Shown: in pieces, positions 9,761 through 17,019 of the stretch
Layout: each line of letters begins with the position of its first letter
Position numbering within the stretch: position 1 is the first letter of the stretch
Source of the DNA: Candidatus Accumulibacter sp. ACC003
GTDB lineage: Bacteria; Pseudomonadota; Gammaproteobacteria; Burkholderiales; Rhodocyclaceae
DNA length: 64,000 nucleotides
NCBI RefSeq assembly: GCF_907163085.1
Contig: NZ_CAJQTX010000006.1
Coordinates: forward strand, 401,960-465,959
Reading direction: 5' to 3'
Program-made: the position numbers and the translations under genes
The notes under the pieces: generated by a model
Databases searched by the model: none
What the model was told of the DNA's origin: nothing
What the model saw: the letters and a program-made list of their open reading frames with translations, nothing else

Positions 9761-10048
9761 TCAGCGTCGCCGCCAAAATTCCTGCGGGCAACCGCCAACA
9801 GAACCGTTCTTGGCCTCCCGGCGCGCTTCGGCGGCGATCGACGCCATCGCGAAGGGCGCGGGTTCGCCACTCGTCTCGCCCTCGACCAGGGCTTGACGCA
9901 AAGCGCTCACTCTCTGTTCGTGCTCTTCGAGTAGCCGCATTGCGGCGCGCACCACCTCGCTCTTGGACTCGAAGCGTCCGGCATCGATCTGCTGAGCGAT
10001 AAAGCCTTCGCAGTGTTCACCCAGGGTGACGCTGGTGTTTCTCGGCAT
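9761..10048 (-). CDS. ParD-like ribbon-helix-helix antitoxin, no partner toxin
   Basis: Small RHH/CopG-type DNA-binding antitoxin, 95 residues. The N-terminal pattern TSVTLGEHCEGFIAQQI followed by GRFESKSEVVRAAMRLLEEHE is typical of the ParD family: a beta strand, two helices, then a disordered toxin-binding tail. AAAGGAG precedes the ATG. In parDE operons the ParE toxin gene follows directly; here a terminator hairpin and a repeat follow, and no ParE-like frame is present, so the antitoxin is an orphan. A region similar to its 3' end and downstream sequence recurs at 16765-16910. Confidence 0.8.
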   Translation of the reverse strand: MPRNTSVTLGEHCEGFIAQQIDAGRFESKSEVVRAAMRLLEEHEQRVSALRQALVEGETSGEPAPFAMASIAAEARREAKNGSVGGCPQEFWRRR

Positions 10049-10292
10049 GACGACTCCTTTGTTGGCTGATCATGTGTAATTGGATACCAATACACAAGCG
10101 TTCGATCAAGCACAACAGCTGCCAGTCATCGCGCCATTCCGGCAGTCGTGCCGATCCCGACGGCAGTTGCAGCAATCTTCCCGGCCACGTGCTTTGCCGC
10201 AACGCCTGGCAATCAGCGACCAGGAACCCCTGTGGCGCAAGGCCCGCGCGCGAGTCCCGGTGCGCTGCCATACATCGAGGCCGTGCTTGCCG

Positions 10293-10679
10293 TCAAATCA
10301 CCCGAACAAGTTCGCTATAAGCGGACAACACAGCGTTGGCAGTAACCAGGGTGGCCGGCATGGACAATGCCTGGGCGATCAACAAGCGGTCGAATGGATC
10401 GTCATGAATGGGCGGGAGCTGCGCGACCTGGCTCGCTTGGCTGGCGGACACGGGGAGTTCGGCGAAGCCTGTTTCGCGAGCTGCAGCGGCAATGTCATCG
10501 GGACGGTAGTTGAAGTCGAAGCGTCTCAGTGCGGTCTTGATGGCGATCTCCCAGATGCTGGCCGCGCTGAAATAGACGTCGTTCTCACGCCTGCTCAGGG
10601 CTTCGCACAGGTCGCTCGGCAGGCGTTCAACATGATGCAGTGAGCAGATGAGTACGTGCGTATCGAGGAGGATGCGCAT
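10293..10679 (-). CDS. VapC-like PIN-domain ribonuclease toxin (intact copy)
   Basis: PIN-domain toxin of 128 residues, presumed Mg-dependent RNase that cleaves specific RNA when free of antitoxin. It opens MRILLDTHVLI (first acidic residue D6), has E44-type acid in AASIWEIAIK, and a third acidic cluster in DDPFDRLLIAQA. The antitoxin gene ends 6 bases upstream on the same strand. This is the only one of three copies in the window that is full length. Confidence 0.88.
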   Translation of the reverse strand: MRILLDTHVLICSLHHVERLPSDLCEALSRRENDVYFSAASIWEIAIKTALRRFDFNYRPDDIAAAARETGFAELPVSASQASQVAQLPPIHDDPFDRLLIAQALSMPATLVTANAVLSAYSELVRVI

Positions 10680-10685
10680 TCAGCG

Positions 10686-10964
10686 TTAAGCCTTGCGCGA
10701 CCTGGCCGATTTTTCGGGGAAAATTGGCCCCTTGTAAAAGAGGTCGATCAGTTCGTCGGGCAATGGATCGTCGAAGCTTTCCGGCACCTCGAGCTTGCCG
10801 GTCAGGATTCCGAGTACCCGCGGTTCCATCGTTGCCGTTGCCAACGGCACCAGGCGGCAAATCGGCTTGCCAGCTTTGGCAATGATGATTTCCTCGCCAG
10901 CGGCAGCCTGCTCAACCAAACGAGAAAGTTGGGTCTTTGCGGCATGAATATTGACCATTTGCAT
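10686..10964 (-). CDS. Phd/YefM-family antitoxin, copy 1
   Basis: Antitoxin of 92 residues paired with the VapC-like toxin. The opening MVNIHAAKTQLSRLVEQA with GEEIIIAKAGKPICRLVPL is the Phd/YefM DNA-binding fold; the C-terminal part (DELIDLFYKGPIF) should bind the toxin. The ATG at 10964 is chosen because AAGGA lies 7 bases before it; an in-frame GTG at 10970 is the alternative. Nearly identical genes are at 14290 and 16381. Confidence 0.9.
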   Translation of the reverse strand: MQMVNIHAAKTQLSRLVEQAAAGEEIIIAKAGKPICRLVPLATATMEPRVLGILTGKLEVPESFDDPLPDELIDLFYKGPIFPEKSARSRKA

Positions 10965-10999
10965 GCTCACTTCCTTCAGCCAAGAAACAAGAAACGCAC

Positions 11000-11543
11000 T
11001 TAGTCTAGTCGAACTAACGGCGTTTTGGCGACTGTTGTGTGTTCTGGTGGCAGTTCCGTGAGAAGGCGCTTGCGCAGGGCTTGCTTACCGAGCCGGCGAC
11101 GGATGAAGCCGACGACTGGCCCCGGGCAGTCGGGTAGACTGCGGATAAGCGCCTCGCCACGCGCTAAAAATCCGGCGAGCGTGTGGTGGTTTCCCCTATG
11201 GTGTTGGTGGCAGCGTTGCCTGACCGTAGAAGCTTGGCCGTGAGTGGTCTGCGCCGGATGGCACCCACCGTATTCACAACGGCCGTTTCAGTTCGGGGAT
11301 ACCAGGTGCTGGCTCGGAGTAGTGAGCGGCGAAGACTGGGTCTATGTCGTTTCGTGTGGAACGGGCGCTGGTTTTGTCGGTTTGAGGAGGCGGTGATGTC
11401 AAGGGTTCGGCTGCGCCCGGACTGCGTCCGCCCTTGACATCACCGCCCCCTCGCTGACGCTTCCTCCGGGCCGAGGAAGGCAGTCTGCTGCCCTCGGCAT
11501 GGAGGACAATGGCGGCGGGCTTTCCTCTCGCGGTCGCTTCCTC
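11000..11543. other. Spacer without recognisable genes
   Basis: About 540 bases between the first antitoxin and the ISL3-like fragment. The first 90 bases are similar to 14610-14700 and partly to 16700-16750, i.e. they are the upstream flank of the repeated antitoxin cassette. A long inverted repeat lies at 11391-11445. No coding region is supported. Confidence 0.6.
11391..11445. repeat. Inverted repeat with 15-bp perfect arms
   Basis: CGGTGATGTCAAGGG at 11391-11405 is matched by its exact reverse complement at 11431-11445, with a GC-rich 25-base centre. The core GTCAAGGG ... CTGCGCC ... CCCTTGAC recurs at 42551-42599 inside the miniature element there. Function unknown; it could be a transcription terminator or a small mobile palindrome. 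Confidence 0.7.
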
Positions 11544-12017
11544 ATGATTGAAACGCTGTTCACCCAGGCTCTGGGCCTCGTTGCTCCTTGGCAGGTAGAA
11601 GAAGTCATCTTCAAGCCAGAGTCGGGACGGATCGATTTCCAGGTCCGGTTTGGCGCCGCCATTCATGCTTGCCCGGCTTGCGGTGCGGCGGCGCAGCCGC
11701 TCCACGACCGCCTGGCGCGCTCGTGGCGCCATCTGGATTTTTTCCAGTTCGAAGCGCACCTGCATGCCGAGGTGCCGCGAGTGGCCTGTGCCGGTTGCGG
11801 CAAGGTGACGCAGATCGCCGTACCGTGGGCGCGTGAAGGCAGTCGCTTCACCCTGCTGTTCGAGGCTTTGACGCTGATGCTGGCGCCGACCATGCCGGTC
11901 CTGGCGGCCGGCCGACTGCTGCGCGTGCGCAGTCGCAGACTGTGGCGCGTGATCAATCATCATGTCAGCCAAGCGCGTGTGCCGAATTCGCCACAATCGC
12001 CGTCCTGCAGCCGCTGA
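11544..12017 (+). pseudogene. ISL3-family transposase, N-terminal fragment
   Basis: The start at the ATG at 11544 (MIETLFTQALGLVAPW) matches the beginning of ISL3-type transposases. A zinc-finger region follows with ACPACGAAAQ and VACAGCGKVTQ cysteine pairs around LARSWRHLDFFQF, then the helix-turn-helix region ending in [13 protein letters not shown]. After about residue 145 the similarity stops and the frame runs into unrelated sequence; the DDE catalytic domain is missing. Dead IS fragment. Confidence 0.8.
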
Positions 12018-12060
12018 CCATCGTGACCGTTGCTCCTGCCCGGCTGCGGGCCCCGAATCC

Positions 12061-12640
12061 CGGATTGGCGCGTTGGCCTTCCTCCACCGCTTTGGCGCGC
12101 TGCTCAATCCGCCTGAGCGCTTCCACCGGCTCGTCATCGAGAGTGTCTTCGAGGCGGACGCCTGGGGAGTGGCGACGTTTCACGAAAGCCGTGCCTCCGA
12201 CCAGAAGTTGCTCGACGAAGCCCACGCCAAGGTCCGCCGCCGTCTGCTGAGCGGGTTGCCCCGACGCGGTGTGCTCGAGCCGGAAGAGGCCGAGGCGATG
12301 GTGAACTCGGAGCCCGGTGGCGGCTTCTCGCTCGACGCCAGCGTGCGCATCGAAGGCTCTGACCGGCAAGGCCTGTGATGTCTGCTGTGGTATTGCGCCC
12401 GCCCGCCCTTCGCGCTCGAGCGCTAACGTGAAATCGACGCCGAACACCTGATCTCTTAGAGCATAAAGCCGGGTTCCGGCGGCAGCGTCGCCCCATGCTC
12501 ACGCCGCTCGAACTGATCGAGCGTCTGGCGGCGCTGATTCCGCCGCCGCGTCGACATCGGCATCCTTACTTCGGGGTGCTGGCGGCCAACGCGCCGCTGC
12601 GGGGGCAGGTCACTGCGCTCGCCGGCGTGCCAGACAGTAC
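12061..12640 (+). pseudogene. Degenerate IS91-type (Y2) transposase
   Basis: Pieces of a rolling-circle IS91-family transposase in different frames. The first, up to 12378, includes [26 protein letters not shown] and [17 protein letters not shown]; right after it, in another frame, comes LLWYCARPPFALER; then from 12498 LELIERLAALIPPPRRHRHPYFGVL. These are in the order found in intact IS91-type proteins but separated by frameshifts and stops, and the N-terminal zinc ribbon is absent. Confidence 0.75.
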
Positions 12641-12661
12641 GCCGGCGGCAGCCGCGACCGA

Positions 12662-12859
12662 GTCAATCGTTGTGACCGCTGCGCCAAGCATGACGCCAAG
12701 CCGGTCGTCCGAGGGGACATTGATCGGCCACTGGTGACCGGCGTCGTCTACAACGGCAGCCACCGCCGGCCGCCCTTCAGTGGGGCTGGTATGGGCCAAC
12801 GCCTGACGCCGAAACACCTTGCAAACGTCGCTCAAGTAATCGCCTTTCAGTGCCGTTAG
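12662..12859 (+). pseudogene. Possible VgrG/Gp5-like scrap
   Basis: An open frame without a start codon reads GDIDRPLVTGVVYNGSHR then RPPFSG, which resembles the OB-fold region of VgrG/Rhs spike proteins (consensus DPDRPLVTG.VYN...PPF). Only about 30 residues match by eye and nothing upstream or downstream supports a complete gene, so this is at most a fragment. Confidence 0.35.
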
Positions 12860-12902
12860 CCTCTCATAGAAGTGGCGTTATTGGACGCTGAAGGAGATTG
12901 CC

Positions 12903-13970
12903 ATGATAATTGCCAGTGCCGAACTACGACTGGGCGCCAGCCACAGCAAAACACAGCAACATGAAATTCATGAATCATCACGCGCCTGGGTCGGCAATCG
13001 GCCCGATTCAGAAGGCAGCCAGCGCGGACGCGCGCCGGGCACCGGCCCCGTACAGATCTCTGAAGCCGGAAGAATGGCGCAGTCCAGCGAAGCCACAGCC
13101 GTCCGGGAGGGCATCGATGCGGCTGCGAACGACCCGAAGATGAGCCTCATCCGCGCCATGATCGCCATGCTGACCGGCCATGAAGTCAAAGTCTTTGACG
13201 CCAGCGAACTGCAAGGGACAGGCTCGGTGCCTACCGTAGCGGATCCCGGCCAATCGTCGCAATCGACTGAAGCCGCGCCACCTCAGCAACAGCCATCCGG
13301 CTATGGCATCGAATATGACCGCCACGAGTCTTACAGCGAAAGCGAGCAGACCAGCTTTGCAGCGACGGGGGTGGTGCGCACGGCGGATGGTAAAGAAATC
13401 AGTTTCAGCCTTTCACTGTCGATGGCCCGCAGCTACCACGAGGAATCCGATGTCAGCATCCGCCTGGGCGACGCACGCCAGCAGAAGGACCCGTTGGTTA
13501 TCAACTTCGACGGCAACGCAGCGCAACTGACTAGCCAACGCTTCAAGTTCGACCTCAACTCGGATGGCAAAACCGAAGACATCAACTTCGTCGCCGGTGG
13601 CAGTGGTTTTCTTGCTCTTGACCGAAATGGCGACGGCAAGATCAACAATGGATCAGAGCTGTTCGGGGCAAAAACAGGGGACGGTTTTGCCGAGCTATCC
13701 AAACTCGACGCCGATCAGAACGGCTGGATCGACGAAAACGATGCCGCCTACGCGCAGTTACGCGTGTGGACCAAGGACAGCACCGGCAACGACCAGCTGT
13801 CGACGCTCAAACAGGCCAATGTCGGGGCAATAAGCCTGGCCAGCGTTGAAACATCATTTGACCTGAAGGACAACAACAACGCTCTGCAAGGCCAGATCAG
13901 ATCCAGTGGAATCTATTTGCAAGAGGACGGCAGGGTCCGGACCGTGCAGCAGATCGACTTGACCGTATAG
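12903..13970 (+). CDS. Acidic protein with EF-hand-like calcium loops
   Basis: Protein of 355 residues without an obvious signal peptide. The C-terminal half has three Asp-rich loops: DLNSDGKTEDINF near residue 217, DRNGDGKINNGSELF near 240 and DADQNGWIDENDAAY near 270, the pattern of dockerin/EF-hand calcium loops. GSGFLALDRNGDGKINNGSE and the QIRSSGIYLQEDGRVRTVQQ ending are familiar from a conserved but uncharacterised proteobacterial family. The N-terminal third is low complexity (Gln, Ser, Glu). AGGAGATTGCC precedes the ATG. Surroundings are IS debris, so it may be acquired. Role unknown; calcium binding is inferred from motifs. Confidence 0.8.
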   Translation: MIIASAELRLGASHSKTQQHEIHESSRAWVGNRPDSEGSQRGRAPGTGPVQISEAGRMAQSSEATAVREGIDAAANDPKMSLIRAMIAMLTGHEVKVFDASELQGTGSVPTVADPGQSSQSTEAAPPQQQPSGYGIEYDRHESYSESEQTSFAATGVVRTADGKEISFSLSLSMARSYHEESDVSIRLGDARQQKDPLVINFDGNAAQLTSQRFKFDLNSDGKTEDINFVAGGSGFLALDRNGDGKINNGSELFGAKTGDGFAELSKLDADQNGWIDENDAAYAQLRVWTKDSTGNDQLSTLKQANVGAISLASVETSFDLKDNNNALQGQIRSSGIYLQEDGRVRTVQQIDLTV

Positions 13971-14135
13971 AAATCAAGGCGGCGCCAGTTTCAGATCGAC
14001 ACCGCAGCTCCTGCCTTTTTGCAGCGGCTTGACTCAGCTTGGCCGGTGCCTTGTTGGCGCCGCGCAAACGAGCGATCACCGTGGCAATCAATGTCTTGTA
14101 AAAAAACACTCCAGCACCGCATCCGAGCTGAGGTC

Positions 14136-14289
14136 GAGTGCGGCACTTGATGGCAATCTCCCAGATGCTGGCCGCGCTGAAATAGTCGTCGTTCTCACGC
14201 TTGCTTAGGGCTTTGCACAGATCGCTCGGCAGGCGTTCAACCTGATGCAGTGACCAGATCAGCACATGCGTATCGCGGAGGATGCGCAT
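14136..14289 (-). pseudogene. VapC-like toxin, copy 2, 3'-truncated
   Basis: Begins MRILRDTHVLIWSLHQVERL and follows copy 1 closely up to AASIWEIAIK (about 51 residues). Past about 14136 the similarity stops abruptly; the frame continues to 13897 but reads unrelated residues and overlaps the 3' end of the opposite-strand EF-hand gene. The last acidic cluster of the PIN domain is absent, so no active nuclease is expected. Confidence 0.85.
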
Positions 14290-14574
14290 TCAGCGTTCAC
14301 CCTTGCGCGATCTGGCTGATTCTTCGGGGAAAATTGGCCCCTTGTAGAAGAGGTCGATCAGTTCGTCGGGCAATGGACCAGCGAAGCTATCCCGCACATT
14401 GAGCTTGCCGGTCAGGATTCCGAGTACCCGCGGTTCCATCGTTGCCGTTGCCAACGGCACCAGGCGGCAAATCGGCTTGCCAGCTTTGGCAATGATGATT
14501 TCCTCGCCAGCGGCAGCCTGCTCAACCAAACGAGAAAGTTGGGTCTTTGCGGCATGAATATTGCCCGTTTGCAT
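14290..14574 (-). CDS. Phd/YefM-family antitoxin, copy 2
   Basis: 94 residues, almost identical to copy 1 (MQTGNIHAAKTQLSRL... AKAGKPICRLVPL...), with small differences in the C-terminal part (NVRDSFAGPL instead of EVPESFDDPL) and an extra GER end. The ATG at 14574 has the same AAGGA context as copy 1; the longer upstream frame is not conserved. Its toxin partner is truncated. Confidence 0.85.
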   Translation of the reverse strand: MQTGNIHAAKTQLSRLVEQAAAGEEIIIAKAGKPICRLVPLATATMEPRVLGILTGKLNVRDSFAGPLPDELIDLFYKGPIFPEESARSRKGER

Positions 14575-14795
14575 GCTCGCTTCCTTCAGCCAAGAAACAA
14601 GAAACGTACTTAGTCTAGTCGAACGGCGTTTTGGCGACTGTGGTGTATTCCGGTGGGTGCTTCCGTGAGAAGGCGCTTGAGCAAGGCTTGATTGCGGCGC
14701 AGCCGGCGTCCGCGCGGGCGGCTCCGCCAGCAAGCCGCATGGCCTCCGAAGGTCACCGCGCAAGCATCCTTGATCACGTTTCCCCGGCGTCAGGC

Positions 14796-14904
14796 CGTCA
14801 TTGCGAACGGAGTGAAGCAATCCAGGGCTTTGCAGCGGCGGCGTCAGCGCGGTCGTCGGAGGGGGCTACTGGACTGCCGCGTCGCTACGCTCCTCGCAGT
14901 GACG
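14796..14904. repeat. Inverted pair of interspersed repeats, copies 3 and 4
   Basis: A short plus-orientation variant at 14796-14825 (CGTCATTGCGAACGGAGT ... GCAATCCAG) and a minus-orientation copy at 14869-14904 (CTGGACTGCCGCGTCG ... CGCAGTGACG), separated by 43 bases. Together they could form a long hairpin. Confidence 0.8.
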
Positions 14905-14964
14905 GTGCTCAACGGTATGTGGGGGAGCGTTGGCCAGGCGGTTTTGCGAAAGCTCGACGTTGGC

Positions 14965-15090
14965 GATGGAAGCTTCCATCGTCGACATGGAAGCGTCTAT
15001 CGCTGGCATGAATCGTTTCATGTTTTTCATGGAATGATCGATCGTCGGCATGGAGCCTTGTACCTCCGGCATCGATCGATTCGCCCACCG
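14965..15090 (-). repeat. Six degenerate 21-bp tandem units encoding a heptad pattern
   Basis: Units begin at 14965, 14986, 15007, 15028, 15049 and 15070, an exact 21-base phase, most starting with CATGGA or CATG. Read on the minus strand they give seven-residue units PEVQGSM, PTIDHSM, KNMKRFM, PAIDASM, STMEASI. This looks like a remnant of a gene with a Met/Ser-rich heptad repeat, possibly coiled coil. No intact gene around it. Confidence 0.65.
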
Positions 15091-15292
15091 CACTGGCCGT
15101 ACGCTCCGCTGTTTCCCCCGCCCGCCAGCGGCGGGGATAGGCTCACAGAATGAAGCTACGAAAAACAAGGCCGCAGCCGACGAGAAGCTCGCCGGAAACT
15201 GGGGGCGGCTGGCTCGACAATGCGCAAGATCACCGTGCTGACCCCGAATGTGTAACGGCTTCGCTGAGGCACGGGTCCAGCCATTTTGCTCC

Positions 15293-15919
15293 TTAGCAGC
15301 TGACGCGCTTTCGGCGGACAGCAATCAGTCCGGCCAAGCCAAGGCCGAAGATGGCGATGCTGCCTGGCTCCGGCACGGCGAGGGCGTTGAGATTCGCTAC
15401 CGTGAGGCTCTCCCAGTTCTGGTCATTCAAACGGAAGCGCCCCCCTTGCCCACCGTTGCAGCATCCTTCCGCCCAGAATGCCTGCAGGACGTAGCTGCCT
15501 TGTGCCAGCGGTCCGCTGTTGGCGATCAGCAGTTCCGAAGTATTAGTCCAGTCGCCGCCCCACCACAAGTCACTTGTCTTTTGGTTCTTCAGGATGCCGT
15601 CCAGATAGACTTCGCCGCCATAGCCGGCGTCGGGTGCGAGTTGGAAGGACACGGTGTCGCCAGCGTGCGCGGCAGAGACGGTAAACCCTACCGTCAGTCT
15701 GTCGTAGCCGTTGTTGCTGCCGACAGATCCGTTGAAATCACTCAGCGACTGCGACGCAATGGGCGTGGACTGCGCCGCCCAGCCGGCCAGGTAAGTGGGC
15801 AAGGGAAAGCTATAGTTGTCTATGGACCGAACGTCATAGGTGATGCTGGCCGCTCGCGCATTTGCTGCACCAAGGGTGAGCGAAGCGAGAACGAGGGTGA
15901 CGACAGCGATGCGTTTCAT
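15293..15919 (-). CDS. PEP-CTERM sorting-domain secreted protein
   Basis: Exported protein of 208 residues. A signal peptide is visible (MKRIAVVTLVLASLTLGAAN, Ala-rich cleavage area), and the C-terminus is a textbook PEP-CTERM anchor: VPEPGSIAIFGLGLAGLIAV followed by RRKR. Exosortase (EpsH/XrtA type) is expected to process it elsewhere in the genome. The middle is beta-rich with an unusual EGCCNGGQGG segment. Such proteins are typical of Rhodocyclales and other exopolysaccharide or floc formers. No exosortase gene is seen nearby. Confidence 0.9.
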   Translation of the reverse strand: MKRIAVVTLVLASLTLGAANARAASITYDVRSIDNYSFPLPTYLAGWAAQSTPIASQSLSDFNGSVGSNNGYDRLTVGFTVSAAHAGDTVSFQLAPDAGYGGEVYLDGILKNQKTSDLWWGGDWTNTSELLIANSGPLAQGSYVLQAFWAEGCCNGGQGGRFRLNDQNWESLTVANLNALAVPEPGSIAIFGLGLAGLIAVRRKRVSC

Positions 15920-16116
15920 AAGGTGTCCAGATCCAAAGAAGAGTTTCGATGCGCTCAGAATAGCGGGGACGAACGGCAGTCGCCGTGAAGCAGTTCACGA
16001 AGAAGCCAAAGCAATTTTCCCGCGCTATCCCGGACTGGTAGTCGCGGCACGACGCAACAACGCACTTGTGCCGACGCCAGATTTGGGCGGAACGGCGCAG
16101 CAGCTAACAGGCGGCA

Positions 16117-16380
16117 GGTGCGCGATCTGACTCGCCTGACTGGCGGACACCGGGAGTTCGGCGAAGCTTGTTTCGCGAGTTGCTGCGGCTATGTCATCGG
16201 GACGGAAGTTGAAGTCGAAGCGCCTTGGCGCGGTCTTGATGGCGATCTCGAAGATGCTGGCCGCGCTGAAACAGACGTCGTTCTCAGGCCTGCTCAGGGC
16301 TTCGCACAGGTCGCTCGGCAGGTGTTCAACTTGATACAGTGACCAGATCACAGCACATGCGTATCGAGGAGGGCGTACTT
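16117..16380 (-). pseudogene. VapC-like toxin, copy 3, start lost, frameshifted and truncated
   Basis: Aligned with copy 1, the start codon is changed (ATG to AAG at 16380-16378), a CA dinucleotide is inserted near 16350 (CAGATCACAGCACATGCG against CAGATCAGCACATGCG in copy 2), shifting the frame after about ten codons, and the 3' third including DDPFDRLLIAQ is missing, the similarity ending near 16117. The remaining frame begins IWSLYQVEHLPSDL. No functional toxin can be made. Confidence 0.88.
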
Positions 16381-16665
16381 TCAGCGTTCACCTTTGCGCG
16401 ACCTAGCCGATTCTTCGGGAAAAATTGGCCCCTCGTAGAAGAGGTCGATCAGTTCGTCGGGCAATGGATCGTCGAAGCTCCCCGGCACATCAAGCTTGCC
16501 GGTCAGGATTCCGAGTACCCGCGGTTCCATCGTTGCCGTTGCCAACGGCACCAGGCGGCAAATCGGCTTGCCAGCTTTGGCAATGATGATTTCCTCGCCG
16601 GCGGCAGCCTCCTCGACCAAACGAGAAAGCTGGGCCTTGGCGGCATGAATGTTGACCGTTCGCAT
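16381..16665 (-). CDS. Phd/YefM-family antitoxin, copy 3
   Basis: 94 residues, opening MRTVNIHAAKAQLSRLVEEA and otherwise like copies 1 and 2. The ATG at 16665 is preferred: GGAGG lies 8 bases before it, a stronger ribosome site than in the other copies. It ends directly before the dead toxin copy 3. Confidence 0.88.
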   Translation of the reverse strand: MRTVNIHAAKAQLSRLVEEAAAGEEIIIAKAGKPICRLVPLATATMEPRVLGILTGKLDVPGSFDDPLPDELIDLFYEGPIFPEESARSRKGER

Positions 16666-17019
16666 GCGTATGTCCTCCAGGCAAGAAACCAACTTAGTCT
16701 GGTTGAAGCAATGGCGTTGTGGCGACTGTCGTGTATTCCGGTGGGCGGTTACGTGGGCTGCGGGTGACCCGCCGCGACGTCCGGGTCAGCGGCCCGCCGC
16801 TCTAACGAAACTCCACACTATCAAGAGTCAGCGGGCGTGCGTGACCCCTGTTACGTTCACATCTCACCGCTCAGGTCGCTGCCAAATTTCTGCGGATCTA
16901 CGCAACCGCCAATACTCTTCGGCCATGCGCATGCGGCGACATGCTAAGCTGCCGCGATCAAGGGGACATGGCTGTCACAGGCACGGTAACCCCGTAAGAA
17001 CCAGTCGAACTCAAGGTCC
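16666..17019. other. Spacer upstream of the sigma-factor operon
   Basis: Holds the antitoxin upstream flank and, at about 16765-16910, a stretch similar to 9659-9795 (3' end and downstream region of the ParD-like gene). The last 100 bases should carry the promoter of the defence operon, but I could not identify a convincing -35/-10 pair by eye. Confidence 0.5.
16765..16910. repeat. Relic duplicate of the parD downstream region
   Basis: Shares with 9659-9795 a run of matching blocks in the same order: GACCCGCCGCGA, CCGGGTCAGCG, ACTCTCCACCATCAAAA-like text, CCCCTGTT.CGTTCAC.TCTCA and GCCAAA.TTCTGCGG. The ParD coding part itself is not intact here. Indicates duplication of the cassette region. 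Confidence 0.65.

Larger units (their letters stand above)
14575..15292. other. Spacer with repeats and a 21-bp periodic array
   Basis: About 720 bases between antitoxin copy 2 and the PEP-CTERM gene. It holds the antitoxin upstream flank, an inverted pair of interspersed repeats (14796-14904) and a 21-bp periodic array (14965-15090). A minus-strand frame covers 14866-15324 but lacks family resemblance and its tail is repeat-encoded, so no gene is called. Confidence 0.6.

Noticed and set aside
10017-10271. 84-residue minus-strand frame overlapping the start of the ParD-like gene
   Set aside because: Overlaps a better supported gene on the same strand and shows no family resemblance; the 10049-10292 gap is left without a gene.
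14866-15324. 152-residue minus-strand frame
   Set aside because: Only the heptad part is patterned; its tail is encoded by the interspersed repeat and its start lies in PEP-CTERM gene sequence. Treated as relic, not gene.
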